64,000 bases of DNA from an uncultured Muribaculaceae bacterium (GTDB lineage Bacteria > Bacteroidota > Bacteroidia > Bacteroidales > Muribaculaceae). The DNA is taken from assembly GCA_910586565.1 (NCBI GenBank), contig CAJUIT010000015.1:4553-68552 (forward strand), written 5' to 3'. The position numbers and the translations under genes were made by a program. A model generated the notes under the pieces. The model was not told the DNA's origin. It saw only the letters and a program-made list of their open reading frames with translations, and did not search any database. Below are positions 18,287 through 27,648 of the stretch, one piece after another; the first letter of the stretch is position 1, and each line of letters starts with the position of its first letter.

Positions 18287-19353
18287 TTGAGCGTATCACA
18301 ATAATCGGAGCCGGCAACGGAGGGCAAGCTATTGCCGGATATTGCGCTTCCCGCGGAGTGAAGGTTTGCCTATACAACCGAAACTTAAATAAATTAGAGG
18401 AACTCCTATCCAATCATAAAATACATCTGCATGGCGCAATCAATGCCGAAGGGATAGTTGATGTTATTACTGATAACATCAGAACAGCTGTAACCTACAG
18501 CGATATGATATTTGTGGTTACACCTGCCACTGCACACCACAGTTTGGCACAGGAGATGCTTCCACATCTTTCCAACGGGCAGACAATAGTGTTGAATCCC
18601 GGGCGCACTTTCGGCACATTAGAGTTTCAATCAGTTTTTTCCAAAAGACCTGACTTGAATGTTGTTGTTGCTGAAGCCCAGACACTTCTATATGCATGCC
18701 GGTTACAGAAGCCAGGCCTAATAAATGTTATCGGAGTTAAGGAACGTGTTCCTCTGGTAACAGACCATTCAGATAAGACCAACGCCATCATAAATAATCT
18801 GTCGGATTTATTTCCTGCGTTTCTCCCGGCACCGTCACTTCTGCAAGTAGGTCTTGAAAACATCGGCTCAATTTTCCATCCGGCAGTGATTCTGTTTAAC
18901 GCCGCTACCATTGAGCGTAATGAGCCGTTCTATTTTTATCGTGACATGACACCTCAAACAGCATCAGTAATTAACAAACTTGATGCCGAACGAATAAAAA
19001 TCGGAAAAGCTTATGGAATAGACCTTATGCCTGTTGATGAATGGATCGTATATGCATACCCCGGCACCAAAGGCACAGGACTGTGCGAACGTATGCGTAA
19101 TAACCCGGCATATCACGATATATTGGCTCCCGGTTCTATTTTCAGCCGACAACTGACCGAAGATATTCCTACGGGAATAATTCCAATGAGAGAATTGGGA
19201 AAACTCGCCGGAATTGACACACCTATCATGGATGCCATTATCACCCTGTCATCGGCATTGCTTGATATTGATTTTATCAAAACAGGGCGCACGCTTCACA
19301 ATCTGGGGCTTAGCAATTTATCAAAAAAGGAATTAATGCAGCACATATCATGA
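18283..19353 (+). CDS. NAD/NADP octopine/nopaline (opine) dehydrogenase-like protein
   Basis: A 356-residue two-domain dehydrogenase. The N-terminal Rossmann domain opens with TIIGAGNGGQAIAGY and reaches about residue 180. The C-terminal domain has the opine-dehydrogenase signature NIGSIFHPAVILFNAA, containing the catalytic His-Pro-type segment. Family members reductively condense an amino acid with a 2-keto acid, or reduce related 2-keto compounds. It overlaps the ATP-grasp gene and the B12 protein gene by four bases at each end, so the three are translationally coupled and probably serve one pathway. The substrate cannot be read from the sequence. Confidence 0.85.
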   Translation: MIERITIIGAGNGGQAIAGYCASRGVKVCLYNRNLNKLEELLSNHKIHLHGAINAEGIVDVITDNIRTAVTYSDMIFVVTPATAHHSLAQEMLPHLSNGQTIVLNPGRTFGTLEFQSVFSKRPDLNVVVAEAQTLLYACRLQKPGLINVIGVKERVPLVTDHSDKTNAIINNLSDLFPAFLPAPSLLQVGLENIGSIFHPAVILFNAATIERNEPFYFYRDMTPQTASVINKLDAERIKIGKAYGIDLMPVDEWIVYAYPGTKGTGLCERMRNNPAYHDILAPGSIFSRQLTEDIPTGIIPMRELGKLAGIDTPIMDAIITLSSALLDIDFIKTGRTLHNLGLSNLSKKELMQHIS

Positions 19354-21206
19354 ACGGGCTTAAAAATGCAGAGGTATTCGGCCTCATAAAAACCCACATC
19401 GACGTTCACACATTGGGAATCACCACCATTGCCAATTTGCTCAAAGACTGTGGATACGAAACTATCATTGCTCCTGACCCGATTTCGGTAGCGGCTGAAA
19501 ATGCAAGAAAAGAAAATAATCTGTCGCTCATCGCAAACTGGATTAACAAAAACCACATCACCCGACTTGGTTTCAGTTACCGGCTTGATCCGATTGAAGC
19601 TAAAGATTATTTTTGCCGGCTGTTTTATCAACTGCAGAACCACAATCTATTTGAAAGTCAAGGCGGCCCTTTGAGAGGTGTGTTTTTCGCAGGACTACCC
19701 GACGCATGTCAGTTGGTAAAAGCTGAACTTGGAGATAAAATCATTGTCTTCCCCGGAGATGAAACGCCATTGGAATCGTTGACAAAGCTTGGTGTTCCGG
19801 AACATAAAATCCCCACTGATTTATCATCTGCATCGGAATACGACACAATGCGATGGCAATTTGCCAAATCTCTTATTGAAAGGGAAGCCTATCTAACCCA
19901 ACAGCCACTAAATCATCTTGGTTATCCCGAAGCAGGAACAGAAAAAGATTCTTTTATATCCCGTCTTAATTATGCCAGGCAGCATAAGTCGCTTCCTATA
20001 ATTCGCGCCCATGTCGGACCTTATAACCCTAACCGAATAGAGGCTATTAAAGAATTCCTCTCATGGTGCGGAGAACTTGCTTCTGCAAAACTTCTTGATG
20101 TGCTCTCAATCGGCACATCACAACTCACCCAAGCTCATTTTGGCGAAGATTGGAACGGCAGACCCAACGGCGGTGGCGTACCTGTAAATTCCGAAATAGA
20201 ATACAAAATGATTCGGGATGCTGCAAAACCCATGCTCGTAAGAACCTATGCAGGAACAAAAGACGTGCCCGGGTTGGCGCAGATGCATGAGCGCACACTT
20301 AATATCTCATGGCATGCCTTGTCGCTGTGGTGGTTCTCTGAAATTGACGGGCGTGGCAACAACACCGTGCTTGAAAATCTGAAAGAACATGCTGAAGCCA
20401 TAAGATATATAGCCTCAAGCGGAAAACCGATGGAACCAAATGTTCCACACCATTTTGCTTTTCGAGGTTCAGATGACATAAGTTTTATAATCTCGGGATA
20501 TATCGCTGCGAAATTTGCAAAAACTCTCGGCATACGAAACCTGATTCTGCAGGATATGCTGAACACGCCAAAACACACAATTGGTTTACAGGATTTGGCA
20601 AAAGCGCGGGTTATGCTCAAGGTTGTCAGAGAACTCGAAGACAGCGAATTTAAAGTTCATCTGCAAACACGAGCCGGTCTTGATTATTTTTCCCCCGACC
20701 TCGAAAAAGCAAAAGTTCAGCTTGCCGCAGTCACAGCCATGATGGATGATATTGAACCTGACAATCCCAATAGTCCCGAAATAATCCACGTGGTTAGTTA
20801 TTGCGAGGCTGTGCGGTTGGCTACACCTCCGGTTATAAACGAAAGCATCAAAATCACACTCTCAGCCCTTTACAACTATCGCCGCCAACGTGCCGAAGGC
20901 AAAATCCCGCACATGGGGCATGACCGAGAATTACTCGAACGAACTGAAGAGTTGCTCGATGAAGTGCGTGAGTCAATAAATATATTAGAAACCGCAATCC
21001 CGAACCTCTACACACCTGAGGGTCTATTCTTCCTCTTCAAAAACGGATTTTTCCCTGTGCCGGCTCTATTCGATCCCGAAAATAAATATCCCAAAGCAAC
21101 TAAATGGCACACAGCTCTTAAAAAAGGTGGTGTGCGCGTTGTAGATGATAAGGGAAACATCATATCAACCCCGGCCCGCTACAAAGCAATTCTAAACGAA
21201 CTTTAA
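19350..21206 (+). CDS. B12-dependent glutamate-mutase-like protein (fused cobalamin-binding and barrel domains)
   Basis: A 618-residue protein. Residues 1-140 resemble a cobalamin-binding domain: IDVHTLGI matches the DxHxxG lower-ligand motif, followed by KDCGYET, and LGFSYRL and GVFFAGLPD stand where the SxL and GG motifs normally occur, though these two are imperfect. The remainder resembles the barrel of glutamate (methylaspartate) mutase E, for instance MLVRTYAGT and a following SLWWFSEIDGRG segment. The total length equals about the S plus E subunits together. It may therefore be a one-chain carbon-skeleton mutase acting on an amino acid. This is inferred from motif and layout and needs a profile search. 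It overlaps the opine-dehydrogenase gene by four bases; the next gene starts two bases after its stop. Confidence 0.65.
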   Translation: MNGLKNAEVFGLIKTHIDVHTLGITTIANLLKDCGYETIIAPDPISVAAENARKENNLSLIANWINKNHITRLGFSYRLDPIEAKDYFCRLFYQLQNHNLFESQGGPLRGVFFAGLPDACQLVKAELGDKIIVFPGDETPLESLTKLGVPEHKIPTDLSSASEYDTMRWQFAKSLIEREAYLTQQPLNHLGYPEAGTEKDSFISRLNYARQHKSLPIIRAHVGPYNPNRIEAIKEFLSWCGELASAKLLDVLSIGTSQLTQAHFGEDWNGRPNGGGVPVNSEIEYKMIRDAAKPMLVRTYAGTKDVPGLAQMHERTLNISWHALSLWWFSEIDGRGNNTVLENLKEHAEAIRYIASSGKPMEPNVPHHFAFRGSDDISFIISGYIAAKFAKTLGIRNLILQDMLNTPKHTIGLQDLAKARVMLKVVRELEDSEFKVHLQTRAGLDYFSPDLEKAKVQLAAVTAMMDDIEPDNPNSPEIIHVVSYCEAVRLATPPVINESIKITLSALYNYRRQRAEGKIPHMGHDRELLERTEELLDEVRESINILETAIPNLYTPEGLFFLFKNGFFPVPALFDPENKYPKATKWHTALKKGGVRVVDDKGNIISTPARYKAILNEL

Positions 21207-21207
21207 A

Positions 21208-22281
21208 ATGAGCATTAAGGGACAAGAAAACGATGTAAAACAGGCACTCCTGGAGCGGTTTGCCTTGCAAAAGGAATATGGCGGCGACGATAAACCGGTT
21301 AATAAAATCGCGCCACTGGTAAGCATTACCGTTATAACATACCGTCACCGCGAATATATCCGTCAATGTCTTGACGGAATTCTCATGCAGCAGACAAAAT
21401 TCCCCTATGAAATTATCATTGGAGAAGATGGCTCGGATGACGGCACAACAGAAATCTGTAAGGAATACGCCGACCGTTATCCCGATAAAATCCGATTGTT
21501 CATCCGCGACCGCTCTCTATCTCAATTTAAAGATTCCAACGGAAAAACTATAAGATTCAACGGAATCTGGACCCGCATGTCTGTCAAAGGAACTTATGTT
21601 GCTTGGTGCGAGGGTGATGACTATTGGACCGACCCGCTGAAGCTGCAGAAACAGGTTGATTTTCTGGAATCGCACCCCGACTACACATTATGTTACACGG
21701 GGTTCAAAGTCGTAGATAAACACTCTAAAGACCTCCCTGCTGACAAATATAACAAAATGATGGCTGAGTCGAGGAGTGGCAATGTGTTTCCGCAGCTTTT
21801 GAAAGGGAATTTTATTCTTACGTGCACCACATGCTTTCGTAAAGAGGTGTTTTTGGATGATTTATACAACAATGCGCCACACACACTTGACTACAGCATG
21901 TTCCTGACGGCAGCGTTGACCGGCAAATGCCATTATATTCCTGATAAGACTGCGTGCTACCGCGTGCTGGCTACCGGGCAGATGCACTCCAATTCCTATA
22001 ACGTGCTTAAAGCGTGCGATGCATTGCAGCGTTATTTCGGAGAAATCTGGCTCAAAAAACCGGAGCTTGTGAAAGGCTCACACTTGAAAATGCGCCGCAC
22101 AATTGCCAATCTACTTTGCATGCAACTCAAGCATTATCGCGACGATATAAAGGTGCAAGCTGATGCAAAACGCATTCTCAAGACCTATCGCTCTCTTTGG
22201 CCTTGGATTCCGGTGGGTATGTTGCACCCTATCGGCGAACTTATATCCAACCGCACGAAACGAATGTTGCACCTATCGTAA
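21208..22281 (+). CDS. Glycosyltransferase family 2
   Basis: A 357-residue GT-A transferase expected to act at the cytoplasmic membrane face. The N-terminus has VSITVITYRHREYIRQCL, the donor-binding IIIGEDGSDDGT, and the acidic pair in WCEGDDYWTD, which corresponds to the metal-binding DxD region. There are no membrane helices. It begins two bases after the B12 protein stop, so it is part of the same translational run. Sugar specificity is unknown. Confidence 0.88.
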   Translation: MSIKGQENDVKQALLERFALQKEYGGDDKPVNKIAPLVSITVITYRHREYIRQCLDGILMQQTKFPYEIIIGEDGSDDGTTEICKEYADRYPDKIRLFIRDRSLSQFKDSNGKTIRFNGIWTRMSVKGTYVAWCEGDDYWTDPLKLQKQVDFLESHPDYTLCYTGFKVVDKHSKDLPADKYNKMMAESRSGNVFPQLLKGNFILTCTTCFRKEVFLDDLYNNAPHTLDYSMFLTAALTGKCHYIPDKTACYRVLATGQMHSNSYNVLKACDALQRYFGEIWLKKPELVKGSHLKMRRTIANLLCMQLKHYRDDIKVQADAKRILKTYRSLWPWIPVGMLHPIGELISNRTKRMLHLS

Positions 22282-22293
22282 TTATCCATCCCG

Positions 22294-23334
22294 ATGACAA
22301 CATATAACCCGACAATGAATGGTGTTAACGCCGCCGGCCGAGATGAAGGGCTCGACCTCATTTGCGGATTGCTGATTGTGCACATGATAATAGGGCATAT
22401 ATCTCTGATGGCTGGTGTAAATTATGCACTATGGAAGGTGTTGTTTTTCTTTATGCCCTGGTTCTTTTTCAAAGCAGGAATGCATCACAGGGCTGTGCCG
22501 TTGAAACAATGCCTGATATCATCTGCCAAACGACTGCTTGTTCCGTTTGCGGTGTTCTCATTGTTGGGCGAAGCGGTTCGTTTGATTGGGGTGTGGAAAT
22601 CGGGCGGAAGTTTGGATATATCTCAGTTAGTGATTATTCCGGTAGCAGGAATTTTGAAAAACGGCTCTGTGGCTGGCAATTTACCTTTGTGGTTTCTGCT
22701 CACACTTTTCTTGGTGAAAGCGGTGTTCAATATTTTGGTCAACAAAAAGGGGCCGGTTGTCGGAGTAATGACGATGGCATTCATAGCTGCGACAATTGCA
22801 AACTTTGCAAATGGCGAGCTGCCGCTCTATTGTGAAAATTTTCTTTCAGGAATGGGATTCTATTCTGCCGGTTATCTGTTGAAACAACGCCAATATTCCA
22901 AACTGTGGTTCGGACTGTCGGTTGCTGTGGTTGGTGCGATTGCATTGTTCTGCCCGGCATCGGTCGACATGCGCACAAACAACACGGCGACAGGGATTTA
23001 TTGGGTGTGGATTATCTATTGTCTGGGGGGTATTGTGATGATTGACAATTTGGCGCGTCTCTACCCCCCCCACAAGTCGCTAATTACCAGCATATTACAA
23101 CATGTAGGCCGATATTCCATGAGCTATTATGTGCTGCATTGGGTTGTGATGGTGATAGTAACAGTGGCTCTTACAGGTTTGATTCCGACAACCGGATGGA
23201 TCTATTGGGTTTGCATGACTGTGGCATGCCTGTGTGTGCTGCCTGTGGCTGACTATCTGATAATGAAATATATTCCCGCAGCAACAGGAATGAAACCAGC
23301 CATCCGAAAACGTTCACAATTGTGTAAGCAATGA
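22294..23334 (+). CDS. Membrane acyltransferase (acyltransferase-3 family, OafA-like)
   Basis: A 346-residue protein with about ten hydrophobic helices, of the type that O-acetylates surface sugars. The N-terminal block GLDLICGLLIVHMIIGHIS corresponds to the family's first helix with its conserved His-containing element. A run of eight C residues (23064-23071) encodes the Pro-Pro of LYPPHK; a change in its length would truncate the protein, so it is a potential slippage site, although the frame is intact here. It overlaps the next gene by four bases. Confidence 0.85.
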   Translation: MTTYNPTMNGVNAAGRDEGLDLICGLLIVHMIIGHISLMAGVNYALWKVLFFFMPWFFFKAGMHHRAVPLKQCLISSAKRLLVPFAVFSLLGEAVRLIGVWKSGGSLDISQLVIIPVAGILKNGSVAGNLPLWFLLTLFLVKAVFNILVNKKGPVVGVMTMAFIAATIANFANGELPLYCENFLSGMGFYSAGYLLKQRQYSKLWFGLSVAVVGAIALFCPASVDMRTNNTATGIYWVWIIYCLGGIVMIDNLARLYPPHKSLITSILQHVGRYSMSYYVLHWVVMVIVTVALTGLIPTTGWIYWVCMTVACLCVLPVADYLIMKYIPAATGMKPAIRKRSQLCKQ

Positions 23335-24476
23335 AGGAAATAACAGTTTACAGCAACGGCGATTCACACGACCTCACAACGTGGAGCAATGTGCCCTATC
23401 TGTTTTGCCGCGCCCTCGAAAAAAAGGGTATTAGGGTGAACCGGGTGAACATTGCCGCCAATAAAGGACTGAACCGTTGGTTCAACACATTGTTCTACTA
23501 TCTGTTTAGAAAATTGCTGAAACGCAAATCAAGTCCTACATTTTACCGCACGTGGTTTCACCGGGCGCTGATTAACCGACGGCTGAAGAAAGCAGCCGCA
23601 GCATTTCCCAGTTCGGAAATGAATCTGTTTCTCAGTTATCTGTTTATAAACCAATTTTCAGATAAGCCGAACGTGCTGTGGTGTGACTGGACCGACCGTG
23701 TGTCAATCGAACGCATGGGGCGTAATCCACAGTGGTTTGAAACGGCCTCGTTGGCTCATGAAGACAGGGTGATTGCCAAAGCCGATTTGCTCTACACGAT
23801 GTTTCCGGTGTGCAAACAACACATGGAAGATTTATATGGCCGGGAGTTCCGTTATCTCAACCGCAATGTAATCAACACGGTTTACGATGGCGAATGGGAC
23901 CTTAAAGAAAGCGCCGAGACACGGTACCGATCAAACAACGTACTTTTCATTGGAAATCACAGATATCGCGCGGGGGCGGAAAAGCTCATTGCCTCATGTA
24001 GGGAACTCCGAAAGAACCATCCCGATTTGAAGCTACATATTATCGGAATGACCGGAACTGAACTCAGTTTGTCGGATAACGATGATTGGATTAAATGTCA
24101 CGGCTACTTGCGCAAGGACAATGCCTCGGAGCGTGAAGTGTACTACTCTCTGCTACTCGACGCCAAAGTGTTCGTGAATCCGTCGAAACAATGGGGCGGC
24201 TACAGCAGCACGGTTGAAGCGATGTTCTACGGATGCCCGGTGGTAGTCTCCCCATACGAGGATTTCGTAGCCAATTTCGGAAACGACATAAAATTCGGCA
24301 TGTATCTCAGAGACGAATCAGCATCGCTCACCAACCTGCTGGAAAAGATTCTCTCATTGCCGCGTGAGACCTATTCCCAGATGGCCGAAGCGGCTCATTC
24401 CACTGTAGCCGATTACACATGGGACAACTATGTGACTCACTTTCTCGCTGACATTGAGAATGCTATGCAGAAATAA
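23331..24476 (+). CDS. Glycosyltransferase, GT4-like
   Basis: A 381-residue GT-B type enzyme. The C-terminal half has VLFIGNHRYRAGAE, KLHIIGMTGTE and the donor-site block NPSKQWGGYSSTVEAMFYGCPVVVS, where the Glu of STVEA corresponds to the EX7E-type motif of GT4 enzymes. The N-terminal half is poorly conserved. It overlaps the upstream acyltransferase gene by four bases. The gap that follows contains a remnant of another gene. Confidence 0.8.
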   Translation: MKEITVYSNGDSHDLTTWSNVPYLFCRALEKKGIRVNRVNIAANKGLNRWFNTLFYYLFRKLLKRKSSPTFYRTWFHRALINRRLKKAAAAFPSSEMNLFLSYLFINQFSDKPNVLWCDWTDRVSIERMGRNPQWFETASLAHEDRVIAKADLLYTMFPVCKQHMEDLYGREFRYLNRNVINTVYDGEWDLKESAETRYRSNNVLFIGNHRYRAGAEKLIASCRELRKNHPDLKLHIIGMTGTELSLSDNDDWIKCHGYLRKDNASEREVYYSLLLDAKVFVNPSKQWGGYSSTVEAMFYGCPVVVSPYEDFVANFGNDIKFGMYLRDESASLTNLLEKILSLPRETYSQMAEAAHSTVADYTWDNYVTHFLADIENAMQK

Positions 24477-24494
24477 CACCTTTTGAATGCAGAT

Positions 24495-24593
24495 ATGGCA
24501 AACAGCATTGTTAAGCCCAAAGTGGCGATGATTATCCCTTATTTCGGGAAAGTTGGTGAATGCATTTGGAACATCTTAATACTTAAGAAATAA
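24495..24593 (+). pseudogene. Remnant 5' end of a DUF6625-type gene
   Basis: A 32-codon ORF (ATG at 24495, stop at 24591-24593) encodes VAMIIPYFGKVGE near its start. This resembles the first residues of the protein at 30817 (ICIILPYFGKLPD). After about 25 residues similarity stops and the frame ends, so this looks like the surviving start of a deleted relative. It lies in an otherwise empty 180-base gap between two glycosyltransferase genes, consistent with a past replacement event. Confidence 0.6.
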
Positions 24594-24656
24594 ACATTTC
24601 TCCCTCAATTACAGATAGGACCGTCTACCTAATCGTACACATAAACAATAGTTGAT

Positions 24657-25748
24657 ATGCGAATCTGTTTCATTCTGCCGCATCCGGCCAACGGACCCAC
24701 AGGGGGATATAAGGTTGTGCTGGAGTATGCCAACCGGTTGGTAGCCGACGGAGTGCGTGTGGATATTGTTTATTCAGGCTCTATATTTTGGGCTCAGAAG
24801 CCTATGCGACAGAAGTTGACGAATATAGTGAGGTATATGCAGCACCTCCTGAATGGTTTTTCCTGCCGCCGGTGGTTCAATCTCGACCACAGGGTCGAGG
24901 AGCATCTCACGCTGTCGATGAACTATCGCCACATGCCTAAAGCCGACCGATACGTTGCCACATCACCCTATACCGCATGGTATTTGAACGAATATCCGGT
25001 TGAATCGAACAAAAAATTCTATCTGATTCAGGATTATGAAGATTGGGGACCCGGGCTGCACAAAATACTTTTAGACACTTACCACATGCCGTTGCAGAAG
25101 ATCGTAATCTCGCAATGGCTTAAACAGCTGCTTGAATCACACAAAGAGAATGCAATCTTAATCCCTAATGGGTTTGATTTCAAATATTTCACACTAAAAA
25201 AGTCCATTGAGAACCGCAAGTCGAATGTGGTTGCCATGCTATATCATGAAATGGAACGAAAAGACTGTGCAACAGCTTTTAAAGCTTTGGAGATTGTGAA
25301 ACGGAAATATCCCGAGCTACGTGTGAATATTTTCGGAACGCCCGAACGCCCTGCGAAGTTGCCTGAATGGTATGATTACGTGCAGCGCCCCGACAAAGAT
25401 ACTCACAACCGCATTTACAACGAAGCTGCCGTATTCGTGGCCTCCAGCAAAACCGAAGGGTGGGGGCTCACTGTTGGAGAGGCCATGATTTGCGGCGCGG
25501 CAGTTGCATGCACCGATATCGACGGATATCGGGAGATGGTCACCGATAACAAAACCGGGCTGCTTTCTCCAGTGGGAGATGCCGAAGCATTAGCCGCCAA
25601 TATAATCAAGTTGCTCGATGACCGGCACTTTCGTGAACGCATAGCTACGGCAGCATTGGAAAACATCCACAAGTTTACATGGGAGGAATCCTACAAAAAA
25701 CTGCGACAAGTGCTTATGCTGCCTGAACCTGTCGAAACACAACGATGA
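24657..25748 (+). CDS. Glycosyltransferase family 4
   Basis: A 363-residue GT-B transferase. The N-terminus FILPHPANGPTGGYKVVLEYA carries the acceptor-side glycine loop. The C-terminal half contains VVAMLYHEMERKDC and the retaining-enzyme donor motif VASSKTEGWGLTVGEAMICG with the EX7E glutamates. No membrane helices. The start of the next gene overlaps its stop by four bases. Donor sugar unknown. Confidence 0.9.
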   Translation: MRICFILPHPANGPTGGYKVVLEYANRLVADGVRVDIVYSGSIFWAQKPMRQKLTNIVRYMQHLLNGFSCRRWFNLDHRVEEHLTLSMNYRHMPKADRYVATSPYTAWYLNEYPVESNKKFYLIQDYEDWGPGLHKILLDTYHMPLQKIVISQWLKQLLESHKENAILIPNGFDFKYFTLKKSIENRKSNVVAMLYHEMERKDCATAFKALEIVKRKYPELRVNIFGTPERPAKLPEWYDYVQRPDKDTHNRIYNEAAVFVASSKTEGWGLTVGEAMICGAAVACTDIDGYREMVTDNKTGLLSPVGDAEALAANIIKLLDDRHFRERIATAALENIHKFTWEESYKKLRQVLMLPEPVETQR

Positions 25749-27610
25749 TTATGAAACTTGCTACTTTCGACATTTTTGACACAACTTTACTGCGCCGATG
25801 CGGAAAACCAGAGGAGGTGTTCCTGCTCACCGGCCAACGCTTGTTTCCCGACAACAAAGCCTGTGCTGAAGCCTTCGCCATCTGGCGCAAGGGGTTGAGA
25901 GGACAAACGTTGACTGAGATGTATTCCCCCGACAGGTGCGCCGGCATGGGGCAAATCCCGCAGTCGGCGTTGATGGAGGCGGAATTGGCAACCGAAAGCG
26001 ATATGCTCACAGTCAATCCGGCCGTGAAAAAACGCATTGATAAATGCCGCAAAGAAGGTTACTCAATTAAGTTTCTGAGCGACATGTATCTGCCGTCGGA
26101 GTTTCTGGCACAAGTGTTGCGCAGGGAGGGGTGCATGACCGATGATGATGAAGTGATTGTGTCGTGTGAATGGAACGCGCGAAAAGATGACGGAACACTC
26201 TACGATAAAGTGCGCCTTAAGCTCGCCCCGAAAGAATGGATTCACCACGGCGACCACCCGCACAGCGATGTGAAAATGGCACACAAAAAGCGAGTCATCA
26301 CCGGGCAGGTTTTCACCCCGTTCACACCTGTTGAATCGTTGTGGATGAAAGCGTCGTCGCAATCGCGCAACGGAGAGGTAACGCGCCGACTTGCAGGAAT
26401 TTGCCGCAACGTCAGACTTAAAGCCGGCAACTCTCCCCAAACAATTCTGGCAGCCGATTTCATAGCTCCGCTCTACATCCCCTACGTGGCGTTTGTGCTT
26501 GAACAAGCACGAAGCATGGGGTTGAAGGATTTATATTTCCTCTCACGCGACAGCTACATACTTTATCGCATCGCGCAGCAACTGCCCCACGACGGCATTG
26601 AGCTGCACTATCTTTTTGTGTCGCGCAAATCACTCACGCTCCCCTATCTTTGCAACAGCGGCCGCGATGGCTTCATGGCTATTGCCGAGCACAACACCCT
26701 GAAAGGTAAGAAAGTAACCGGATTGCTCAAGCAACTCCACACATCGCGCGAAGAACTGAACTCATTGCACGGCATAACGTTCGATTATGAACGAATCACA
26801 TCCGCTGCACAGCAGGATGACTTCCTTTCAAAAATATTCGATGGTCAGTTTAGCCTCACAATGCAGCAAAAAGGTGAGGCTCAACTCAACACGCTGCTGA
26901 AATATTTCTCTCAAGAGGGATTGCTCACAACCCAAGCGGCAGGAATGGTAGATGTAGGATGGATGGGAAGTTCCCGCCTGATGATTAACAGCATCCTGCA
27001 CCACGCTGGAGCAAAGGAAGTAGATTTCTTCTATCTGGGTGTGCGTGGCGATGTGTTCCCCCCTTCGGCCGGCAACTACACAACGTTCTTTATGCCTGGA
27101 CAACTCGACACCAATGCCACAGCACTAATAGAGAACTATTTCTCGGTGTCGCCCTATCCAACCACCACCGGATACGCTGAAGTGGAAAGCGGAAAAATAG
27201 AGCCGGTTTTCCCTCACGGTAAAAAATATAACTACAATTTTGTCGTTGAAACCAATGTGGAGGTAGCCACCGCCATTACAAATGAAATGAAATGTCTCGG
27301 CGTTCCATTCACCGGCAACACTCTTTTCCAATGGGCAAAGCTATCCATCGACACAATCGCCGACGTAGCTGTCGCTGTTGATTTTTCTCCGCTTGAACAG
27401 GTTGACCTCTTCGACGGCACCCCCACGGTGAAACATCTGTCGGCACTGGAGCTTGTGAAACTATTGCTGCTTGGCGACCACATAACAGCTTTCGACAAGG
27501 GAAGTCTCGCGCTCACCCTCGGGCATGGCGCAACGACACGGTTGTGGCCGTTGCAACGGCTCACATCGCGCCTGCGAACCGCCATCTACCGTCGCTTCAT
27601 CCTCCGTTAA
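25745..27610 (+). CDS. HAD-superfamily hydrolase-like polysaccharide protein (COG5610-like)
   Basis: A 621-residue protein. The N-terminal 200 residues form a HAD-like domain: LATFDIFDTTLLRR carries the nucleophile-region DxFDT motif, with FLSDMYLPSEF and HHGDHPHSDVKMA as the later motifs. The remaining 400 residues contain LYFLSRDSYILY and MVDVGWMGSS and have no function I can assign. Large proteins of this kind (COG5610) occur repeatedly in capsule and O-antigen loci. Phosphatase activity on a sugar phosphate is plausible but unproven. It is coupled by a four-base overlap to the upstream glycosyltransferase. Confidence 0.75.
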   Translation: MIMKLATFDIFDTTLLRRCGKPEEVFLLTGQRLFPDNKACAEAFAIWRKGLRGQTLTEMYSPDRCAGMGQIPQSALMEAELATESDMLTVNPAVKKRIDKCRKEGYSIKFLSDMYLPSEFLAQVLRREGCMTDDDEVIVSCEWNARKDDGTLYDKVRLKLAPKEWIHHGDHPHSDVKMAHKKRVITGQVFTPFTPVESLWMKASSQSRNGEVTRRLAGICRNVRLKAGNSPQTILAADFIAPLYIPYVAFVLEQARSMGLKDLYFLSRDSYILYRIAQQLPHDGIELHYLFVSRKSLTLPYLCNSGRDGFMAIAEHNTLKGKKVTGLLKQLHTSREELNSLHGITFDYERITSAAQQDDFLSKIFDGQFSLTMQQKGEAQLNTLLKYFSQEGLLTTQAAGMVDVGWMGSSRLMINSILHHAGAKEVDFFYLGVRGDVFPPSAGNYTTFFMPGQLDTNATALIENYFSVSPYPTTTGYAEVESGKIEPVFPHGKKYNYNFVVETNVEVATAITNEMKCLGVPFTGNTLFQWAKLSIDTIADVAVAVDFSPLEQVDLFDGTPTVKHLSALELVKLLLLGDHITAFDKGSLALTLGHGATTRLWPLQRLTSRLRTAIYRRFILR

Positions 27611-27648
27611 GCACCGACATCACTCAATTCGTTCCAATAAGAATTCAC

